Assembly (NCBI GenBank): GCA_051881455.1
Contig: JBJEPX010000052.1
Location: forward strand, 1 to 8,922
Reading direction: 5' to 3'
Source of the DNA: Fimenecus sp051881455
GTDB lineage: Bacteria > Bacillota > Clostridia > Oscillospirales > Acutalibacteraceae
DNA: 8,922 nt
In this document: positions 4,829-8,922 of the stretch, piece after piece
How positions within the stretch are numbered: position 1 is the stretch's first letter
Layout: every line of letters starts with the position of its first letter
Translations under genes and position numbers: made by a program
The notes under the pieces: model-generated
Database searches by the model: none
The model's input: the letters and a program-made list of their open reading frames with translations, nothing else
What the model was told of the DNA's origin: nothing

Positions 4829-6210
4829 CGTTCGTATCCTCTCTTTCTTGATTTATTAAGTCCGAAATATCGGCTTCGCATATTCTCCTCAATGAGAATA
4901 TTTTCTTTGATTTTGGGGTTATCCTCTATAATCCTTAATGCTGTTTTCTTGTCCTTTCGAAGTTGAGCCAGAGCCTTTGTGCAGTCATCTCGCTTGGCAA
5001 CAAGCTTTGCTTTTTCATCGGGATTGTGGCAAGAATCAATATCTCGGTAGAGCATTTTGCGGTAATCCGATATGAGTTTTATTTCAGAATCAGCGTTATT
5101 TATAAATGCTTCCACAGAAGAAATATCGGTTAGGTGATTTTCATAAATGAGCTGTACCTGTGCGGTGTGGCGGTCAAGCCAACGGCAAGCCTCACGCATT
5201 TCGGGCGATAGCGGCTTGTGCTTTTTATTCTTAGGAAGCGCGCCGAGCAGATATAAATATCTGAAATACAACGCTTTAAGACCCGTAATCTTTTTGGCGG
5301 TTTTTAAGTTGCCTTTAACAAAATGCGCCTTTTGAATTGTTACACCAAAGCTCTTTTTTTCGGTAAACTCATAGTATAAGCGGTAAGCTTCCTGCGGGTT
5401 GTTTCGCAGAGTATCTCTCATTCGGTCATAGATTGCATCTCGGTCATAGGCTTCTCCCAAGCGGTACAAACGAGTCGCTTTTTTGCTGTTGACAGAGCGA
5501 ATGGTGGCGTACTTATGATATGGGTTAAGGTCGATTACATATCCGAGCTGTTTCATAACATAGGTAAAAGCTTTGGGATTTGTACTCATCGTAAGAGCTT
5601 TATCTATCGCCTCACGCATTAAATTGTATCGAGTCGGCTCGCCGTTCTTTTCCGCAAAGTACATCTTGCGTGGCGTCTTTCCTTTGGGATTTTTAATAAC
5701 CGTCAGGCCGTTTTCTTTGCAAAGTTCATCGGAAATACTGCGCAGTTTCCAGTATGCACCCTCGTTGCAGTTAAACTTCTTACCGTTCCACATATTCACC
5801 GAATTGATGACCAAATGATTGTGATATGTGCCGGTGTTAAAGTGCGTAGCGACCAGCACTTGGTACTGATCGCCCCACATTCTTTTTGCAAGCTCTACGC
5901 CGAGTTTGTGAGCAAGTTGCGGTGTGACTTCACCTGTTTTGAAACTCTGATATGCGTGATAAGCCACATTGCCGACCGTCTTATCAAATCGTTCTTGTAC
6001 CGCATTCATCTCGGCAAAAGCTGTTTCTGCGGTGCAGTTTACGCCTGTCACATACATTGCTTTTTCTTCACCGATTACGGTTTTTCTCTCGTCAATTGCG
6101 TAGTGAAGTGCCTTGCAAATATCGCTGTAAATCGTCTTGTCCGGGTTCGCCGCATAGCTCAAAACACGGCTGACGCTGTCGGTTATAGCCCATATTTTTG
6201 TTACTGCCAC
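4825..6210 (-). CDS. MobP-type relaxase (Relaxase/Mobilization nuclease family)
   Basis: The 461-residue protein has its nuclease domain at the N-terminus (about 1-240). MAVTKIWAITDSVSRVLSYA contains the candidate catalytic tyrosine Y19. AYHAYQSF (83-90) is the second motif, and HFNTGTYHNHLVIN (123-136) provides H123, H130 and H132, the three-histidine metal site. The enzyme would nick one strand at oriT and stay joined to its 5' end during conjugative transfer. The C-terminal part is basic and helical, with a likely coiled coil (about 365-430). The start is GTG at 6210, which fits the conserved MAVTKIW beginning; it overlaps the MobC end by ten bases. It ends in ATGA with the ParB-like gene. 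No coupling protein is visible, so a helper conjugation system is assumed. Confidence 0.93.
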   Translation of the reverse strand: MAVTKIWAITDSVSRVLSYAANPDKTIYSDICKALHYAIDERKTVIGEEKAMYVTGVNCTAETAFAEMNAVQERFDKTVGNVAYHAYQSFKTGEVTPQLAHKLGVELAKRMWGDQYQVLVATHFNTGTYHNHLVINSVNMWNGKKFNCNEGAYWKLRSISDELCKENGLTVIKNPKGKTPRKMYFAEKNGEPTRYNLMREAIDKALTMSTNPKAFTYVMKQLGYVIDLNPYHKYATIRSVNSKKATRLYRLGEAYDRDAIYDRMRDTLRNNPQEAYRLYYEFTEKKSFGVTIQKAHFVKGNLKTAKKITGLKALYFRYLYLLGALPKNKKHKPLSPEMREACRWLDRHTAQVQLIYENHLTDISSVEAFINNADSEIKLISDYRKMLYRDIDSCHNPDEKAKLVAKRDDCTKALAQLRKDKKTALRIIEDNPKIKENILIEENMRSRYFGLNKSRKRGYER

Positions 6211-6515
6211 GGCGAATCACTTGCGCTTTCCGGCTCACCGATTGAGTGGTAAGCCTTCAAAAATTTGCTCACAACATCGTTGAAGTTTGCATTTACATTG
6301 GCTTCTGAAAGCGACTTCCAATTGTCACGAAGTGAGGTCAAACCTCGGTAAGCTTCGTAAAATTCCTGCGGCAAGGTTGCCTGAACTTCCTTGCCCAATC
6401 CGAGTTTTCTAAGGTAAGCAGAGAGCGAAAGCCCGCATTTTTTAGCGGCAGTTTCCATTTTTCTTTTCTCTCCCTCAGTCACTCGGATATTGATTGCAGT
6501 TGTTCTTTGTCTCAT
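6201..6515 (-). CDS. MobC-like relaxosome accessory protein
   Basis: The 104-residue protein begins MRQRTTAINIRVTEGEKRKM and continues AAKKCGLSLSAYLRKLGLG. This is the ribbon-helix-helix plus helix pattern of MobC/relaxosome accessory proteins, which bind oriT and help the relaxase open and nick it. The family region ends near residue 45; the rest (EFYEAYRGLTSLRDNWKSLSEA) is helical. The start at 6515 is preceded by AAAGGA with nine bases spacing. A longer in-frame ORF starting at 6644 was rejected because its extra 43 codons run through the candidate oriT hairpin. It sits directly upstream of and overlaps the relaxase, the usual order for these genes. Confidence 0.88.
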   Translation of the reverse strand: MRQRTTAINIRVTEGEKRKMETAAKKCGLSLSAYLRKLGLGKEVQATLPQEFYEAYRGLTSLRDNWKSLSEANVNANFNDVVSKFLKAYHSIGEPESASDSPWQ

Positions 6516-6553
6516 ATATTTTATTCCTTTCTCTGTATAATTGGGGTTACAGG

Positions 6554-6584
6554 GGCGGCAAGTCCCTTTCGGTAATTTGCCGCC
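6554..6584 (-). other. Candidate origin of transfer (oriT)
   Basis: GGCGGCAA (6554-6561) and TTGCCGCC (6577-6584) form a perfect 8-base inverted repeat with a 15-base loop, in the gap just upstream of mobC. An inverted repeat next to mobC and the relaxase gene is the usual oriT setting. The nick site cannot be placed from sequence alone. The rest of 6516-6673 shows no gene. Confidence 0.5.
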
Positions 6585-6673
6585 GGTTTTGTGGATTTCA
6601 AAGGCAACACAAAACCTATGCTCGCTATCCTTACGGATTGGCATTACCTGTATAGCCTTATGTCCAGTTTCTC

Positions 6674-6752
6674 AAAAAATGACGATAGTGACGGCTGTGA
6701 CGGCTTTTTCCTATATAGCGGATTTATTGTCATCGCCGTCATTGCCGTCATT
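6674..6752 (-). terminator. Terminator formed partly from repA coding sequence
   Basis: On the minus strand the last codons of the RepA-like gene (AATGACGG... repeats) pair imperfectly with GCCGTCACAGCCGTCAC...CGTCATT downstream, over about 24 positions. A run of six T follows (6679-6674). It would reduce transcription from repA into mobC, or need read-through. Confidence 0.55.
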
Positions 6753-7736
6753 CTTTTTTAAGTAAATCAGTCGGTTCTTACCGGTGCGTTTTGTTTTGTA
6801 TTCGATGCCATGCGGCTGAAAAACTTCCGAAGAAAATCGGGCAAGCATTTTGGTCACGACATTCGGTGTAACCTCGGTTTCGTTCATCTGCGTTATAAGT
6901 TGCGTTGCCGTGCCTCGCCATTCTTTTACTTCCGAAATATAATCAACCAGCCGGAAAACAAACTTTGGAATTTCTTCACGATGAATATCCTCCATATCCT
7001 TTCGCTCGACTAATTCCCACAAGTGACTGCGGTTGTCAAACTTCAAGGTCAGCTCCTGATATGCAATATCTCGACCGGTGGCAAGCAGCGTTCCGGTTTC
7101 GTTGGCACGGCTGCGCTTCAAAACAAAATTTGTATCTGCCGCACCTGTGATACCGGTGGAGCCTGATACCTCGTTGAATGGGTCGCTGACATCTTTCAGC
7201 TTCCTAACGTGATGAACAACCATAACAGCGATGCCGTACTTGTCCGAAATATTTTTCAGCGCCGAAACATCGTCATAGTCGCCTGCATACATTCCGCTTT
7301 TTCCGCCGGTGCTTTTTGAATCTCGCACCTTTTGAAAGGTGTCGATAATGACAAGCTTTGTTTTCGGAAAGTCGGAAAGATACTGTTCGATTTGCTGTTC
7401 CAAACCGTTGCCGATTTGAAAACTCATTGTTGCAATTCGAAGTTCGGGCGGTGCTTCGTCTGTGATTTGATACAGGCGGCTTTGTATTCTTGCGTAAGTA
7501 TCTTCCAAGCAAAGATAAAGCACATCGCTCTTGTGGGTTTCAAATTCCCACACAGGCTGTCCTCTCGCCACTTGAATACCGAGCCAAAGCATAAGCCAGC
7601 TCTTACCGATTTTACTTGACCCCGAAAGCACACTTAGTCCTTGCGGTATCAAGCCGTCAACCACAAATAAGGTTTTTCTCATCGGCGTTGACAGCAGCGT
7701 GTCCGCATCAATTGTTTTCAGCTTTTCAACTTGCAT
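6711..7736 (-). CDS. RepA-like AAA ATPase (AAA_25 / hexameric helicase type)
   Basis: The 341-residue protein carries a RecA-fold ATPase core. The Walker A motif GSSKIGKS spans 39-46 (K45), LCLEDT (75-80) supplies a candidate catalytic glutamate, KLVIIDT (127-133) is Walker B, and VVHHVRK (173-179) is the sensor-like histidine motif typical of RepA/GP4-like helicases. Residues about 255-325 form a winged-helix-like C-terminus (VTPNVVTKMLARF...GKNRLIYLKK). Such proteins act as replicative helicases of RSF1010-like plasmids and are common in mobilizable elements of Firmicutes; replication of the circular form is an inference. ATG at 7736 overlaps the upstream HTH gene by 11 bases, showing translational coupling. 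The tail KKNDGNDGDDNKSAI is a small acidic repeat whose DNA doubles as a terminator arm. Confidence 0.88.
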   Translation of the reverse strand: MQVEKLKTIDADTLLSTPMRKTLFVVDGLIPQGLSVLSGSSKIGKSWLMLWLGIQVARGQPVWEFETHKSDVLYLCLEDTYARIQSRLYQITDEAPPELRIATMSFQIGNGLEQQIEQYLSDFPKTKLVIIDTFQKVRDSKSTGGKSGMYAGDYDDVSALKNISDKYGIAVMVVHHVRKLKDVSDPFNEVSGSTGITGAADTNFVLKRSRANETGTLLATGRDIAYQELTLKFDNRSHLWELVERKDMEDIHREEIPKFVFRLVDYISEVKEWRGTATQLITQMNETEVTPNVVTKMLARFSSEVFQPHGIEYKTKRTGKNRLIYLKKNDGNDGDDNKSAI

Positions 7737-7953
7737 TCTTCACACCTTCTTCCATAACATAATTGATGACATTGACCTTCGGAATCTTAAAAGCGTTTCC
7801 GATTTTAACGCCGGAGATATATCCGTTGTTAATCAGGTCGTATGCCAAGTGTCGGCTTACGCCGAGCATTTGTTGAAGCTGAGCTACTGTAACAATGTCC
7901 GGATAGTCCGGGAACATCATCTTGTAAAGCTCTTTCAATTCTGTTTTTCTCAT
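7726..7953 (-). CDS. Small helix-turn-helix DNA-binding protein (excisionase/MerR-like HTH_17)
   Basis: The 75-residue protein is one winged-helix domain. TVAQLQQMLGVSRHLAYDLINNGYISGVKIGNAFKIPKVNVINYV matches the excisionase-family pattern in which a short helix pair is followed by a G-x-x-x-I/V wing and an R/K-I-P-K strand. Such proteins bend DNA to favour excision by a tyrosine integrase, or act as regulators. It is the first gene of the mobilization operon, and its far position from int is normal for these elements. ATG at 7953 has a strong AGGAGG (7967-7962) eight bases upstream. A terminator sits just before that site, so its expression probably depends on read-through. It could bind the palindromes near 8159-8236, but nothing here proves it. 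Confidence 0.85.
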   Translation of the reverse strand: MRKTELKELYKMMFPDYPDIVTVAQLQQMLGVSRHLAYDLINNGYISGVKIGNAFKIPKVNVINYVMEEGVKNAS

Positions 7954-7957
7954 CTTC

Positions 7958-8089
7958 TTAACCTCCTTTGTGAGAAAAAAGCTGCACAGTCTGTACAGCT
8001 ATGTAAGAGGCAACAGTCGAAAGGAGGACTCTTTCTGTTGCCTTTTCGCCGTTCTGCCCGAATGTCGTTTTTGTTATCCCTGCCCCCAT
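7958..8089 (-). CDS. Leader ORF 2, 43 codons (tentative)
   Basis: Reads MGAGITKTTFGQNGEKATE and continues to ...FSHKGG with TAA at 7960-7958. It spans both leader hairpins, and its stop falls directly after the AGGAGG of the HTH gene, so a translating ribosome would cover the terminator. Its ATG lies one base after the stop of leader ORF 1. There is no clear ribosome site, so it may be chance. Confidence 0.3.
   Translation of the reverse strand: MGAGITKTTFGQNGEKATERVLLSTVASYIAVQTVQLFSHKGG
7975..8000 (-). terminator. Rho-independent terminator in the operon leader (attenuator candidate)
   Basis: AGCTGTACA (8000-7992) pairs with TGTGCAGCT (7988-7980), with one G-U wobble and a GAC loop, followed by T residues (7979-7975). 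It ends eight bases upstream of the AGGAGG of the HTH gene, inside the transcript from the promoter at 8194-8222. Transcripts must read through it to express the mobilization operon. Confidence 0.82.
8009..8042 (-). promoter_or_regulatory. Leader hairpin upstream of the attenuator
   Basis: GGCAACAG (8042-8035) and CTGTTGCC (8016-8009) pair perfectly, with an inner AAAG/CTTT helix and a loop containing CCTC. The leader 7954-8187 otherwise holds only two tiny ORFs. I could not find a clear pairing that excludes the terminator, so an antiterminator is not shown. Confidence 0.55.
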
Positions 8090-8090
8090 C

Positions 8091-8147
8091 TCAGCGGCGT
8101 CGCCCTGCTCGTATCATCGCAAAGTCATATCCCATTCGGACGGTCAT
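8091..8147 (-). CDS. Leader ORF 1, 18 codons (tentative)
   Basis: Reads MTVRMGYDFAMIRAGRRR followed by TGA. It starts about 40 bases after the predicted transcription start and ends one base before leader ORF 2. No ribosome site is visible. The arginine-rich end before the stop is the kind of feature seen in leader peptides, but this is suggestive only. Confidence 0.25.
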   Translation of the reverse strand: MTVRMGYDFAMIRAGRRR

Positions 8148-8158
8148 TCAGTTTTAGA

Positions 8159-8191
8159 AAATCAAATTAATTTCAATTTTGATTTGCAAAT
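8159..8191. promoter_or_regulatory. Inverted repeats at the operon start (operator candidates)
   Basis: AAATCAAA (8159-8166) mirrors TTTGATTT (8178-8185), and ATTTGCAAAT (8182-8191) is a perfect 10-bp palindrome. Both lie at or just after the predicted start of the minus-strand operon. The AT-rich base content makes chance occurrence possible. Confidence 0.4.
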
Positions 8192-8193
8192 TT

Positions 8194-8222
8194 ATTATAG
8201 CTTTGTATTGACACAAAGGCAA
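8194..8222 (-). promoter_or_regulatory. Promoter of the HTH-repA-mobC-relaxase-parB operon
   Basis: TTGCCT (8222-8217), 17 bases, TATAAT (8199-8194). Start of transcription is expected near 8187, giving a leader of about 230 nt before the first gene. Confidence 0.68.
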
Positions 8223-8236
8223 TACTTTTGTATAAT
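8208..8236 (+). promoter_or_regulatory. Consensus promoter of the rightward gene
   Basis: TTGACA (8208-8213), exactly 17 bases, TATAAT (8231-8236), a perfect match to the housekeeping consensus. It overlaps the leftward promoter so that each -35 box lies in the other's spacer. CTTTGT (8201-8206) and ACAAAG (8213-8218) form an inverted repeat across its -35. Confidence 0.88.
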
Positions 8237-8305
8237 GTTATTTGTAGTGATATGGATTTGCTAATTATTTAAAAATTCTCATTTTCTAAAACGGAGGTCT
8301 TAGCA

Positions 8306-8922
8306 ATGAGCGAAAATATACTCCAAACAGAAGATAAATACAGTGCCGTGTCCTTTGGATTTGCTCCAAACAGATGGCACGTAACGAACGACGAAAAATC
8401 TTGTGTACTTTCCGTAAACGACGAATACAACTATTCAAAACTTCTTGAGTTGTATAACGCTATCGAGGTCGATAGACGAGAAACGATTGCTTTGGCTGTT
8501 ACCGGCAAAAAAGAATTTGCTTTATCGGACGGTGAACTTACTCAAATCAAGCAGGATACTGCCGATACGCTTGCTCGTTTGCGAGCTGTTACGCAAAAAA
8601 TAAATTCTGTATTTGACTTTCTTCCTATGGGCGACAGCAGAGCTTATATCTCACCGATGAACACCGCTTCTGTCTTTTTTTCACCGGGCGAAGGAATTTT
8701 GAATTTTCTCTATGCTGATTTTGATTCGGCGTATAATGAATGCCTGAATCGCACAAAAAAAGACTTGCCTGATGAGACAAGTCTTGATATTTCTTTACTG
8801 ACCGAAAAAGAAAAGAAATTGTATTATTATTTGGCTTTAACCGAAACGCAAAAACGCTTTAAGCCATTGATAGAAGCTTCGCTGTTTACAGCGGAATTTC
8901 CGCCGATTCTGCTTCATTGCTC
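8306..8922 (+). CDS. Unrecognised protein, N-terminal 205 codons
   Basis: The reading frame is open from ATG at 8306 to the window edge and begins MSENILQTEDKYSAVSFGFA. GGAGG lies eight bases before the ATG, and a consensus promoter is 70 bases upstream, so it is very likely expressed. I do not recognise the family. No signal peptide, membrane segment, nucleotide-binding or nuclease motif is visible. It looks soluble and mixed alpha/beta, with charged stretches (DEKSCVLSVNDEYNYSKLLELYNAIEVDRRE, split here as residues 29-59) and a likely helix around 75-100. Its divergent, strongly promoted position next to the element's control region suggests an element function or cargo, but this is inference. 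Codons 150-160 also encode an antisense terminator (8755-8785). Confidence 0.85.
   Translation, partial: MSENILQTEDKYSAVSFGFAPNRWHVTNDEKSCVLSVNDEYNYSKLLELYNAIEVDRRETIALAVTGKKEFALSDGELTQIKQDTADTLARLRAVTQKINSVFDFLPMGDSRAYISPMNTASVFFSPGEGILNFLYADFDSAYNECLNRTKKDLPDETSLDISLLTEKEKKLYYYLALTETQKRFKPLIEASLFTAEFPPILLHC
8755..8785 (-). terminator. Antisense terminator inside the rightward gene
   Basis: On the minus strand AAGACTTGTC (8785-8776) pairs with GGCAAGTCTT (8769-8760), with one wobble and a TCATCA loop, ending in a run of seven T. It would stop leftward transcription before the divergent promoters. On the plus strand no T-run follows, so the gene itself should not be terminated. Confidence 0.65.

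Larger units (their letters stand above)
2193..8922. mobile_element. Integrative mobilizable element, left part
   Basis: A tyrosine integrase points at a tRNA-Ser, followed by ParB-like, relaxase, MobC, RepA-like and HTH genes in one orientation, all AT-richer than the flank. The right end is outside the window. The left end is either the anticodon-loop core of the broken tRNA-Ser (about 2193-2200) or the 3' end of the intact tRNA-Ser (about 2405-2430). The first is drawn here because integrase-site-like repeats occur on both sides of the intact tRNA. No type IV secretion or coupling-protein gene is visible, so transfer would depend on a helper, unless such genes lie to the right. Confidence 0.72.

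Noticed and set aside
5815..6252. 145-codon plus-strand ORF opposite the relaxase
   Set aside because: It is a shadow of the relaxase frame and its composition does not look like a protein of its own.
6516..6644. Extended start of mobC
   Set aside because: The extra codons run through the candidate oriT hairpin, and the AAAGGA site supports the start at 6515.
7699..8157. 152-codon plus-strand ORF through the operon leader
   Set aside because: It is antisense to the HTH gene and leader, with no promoter or ribosome site seen.
1..8922. CRISPR array or transposase-type insertion sequence
   Set aside because: No regularly spaced direct repeats and no transposase-like protein were found; mobility is explained by the integrase.

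Overview
The window looks like the chromosome of a Gram-positive gut Clostridia-type bacterium (Ruminococcaceae/Oscillospiraceae-like) carrying the left part of an integrated mobile element. The host call rests on strong AGGAGG-type ribosome sites, a sortase-anchored surface protein with an NPATG signal, and gene families common in that group. No species can be named from sequence alone. The flank (about 1-2200) is visibly GC-richer than the AT-richer element (about 2200-8922).

Host flank (1-2200, mostly minus strand): the N-terminal part of a superoxide-dismutase-like protein runs off the left edge. Next comes a bidirectional terminator, then a secreted beta-helix-type protein with a C-terminal sorting signal. 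Its promoter and leader carry two overlapping perfect palindromes. A small GIY-YIG nuclease-like protein and tRNA-Arg(ACG) with its own promoter and terminator follow. On the plus strand is the 5' half of a tRNA-Ser(CGA), broken in the anticodon arm at about 2200.

Junction (2200-2575): 141 bases after the broken tRNA lies an intact tRNA-Ser(CGA) with its terminator. Short inverted repeats (GTTCTTTCC / GGAAAGAAC) flank it. Two readings are possible. The element may enter through the anticodon loop of the broken tRNA and carry the intact one as a replacement. Or it may sit at the 3' end of the intact tRNA, with the half gene left by an older event.

Element (to 8922, right end not seen): reading leftward from about 8190, one long minus-strand operon holds a small HTH (excisionase-like) protein, a RepA-like AAA ATPase, MobC, a MobP-type relaxase and a ParB-like protein. 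The last start codons overlap the preceding stops. A tyrosine integrase with its own promoter and operator-like inverted repeat follows, next to the tRNA. No coupling ATPase or type IV secretion genes are visible, so within this window it looks like an integrative mobilizable element.

The operon has a leader of about 230 nt containing a hairpin, two tiny ORFs and a Rho-independent terminator just before the first ribosome site, which suggests attenuation. Its promoter overlaps, back to back, a consensus promoter (TTGACA-17-TATAAT) driving an unrecognised plus-strand gene that runs off the right edge and contains an antisense terminator. Presumably the HTH protein controls element genes, the integrase (with the HTH protein as possible directionality factor) excises the element, MobC and relaxase nick an oriT near 6560, and RepA/ParB help maintain the circular form.
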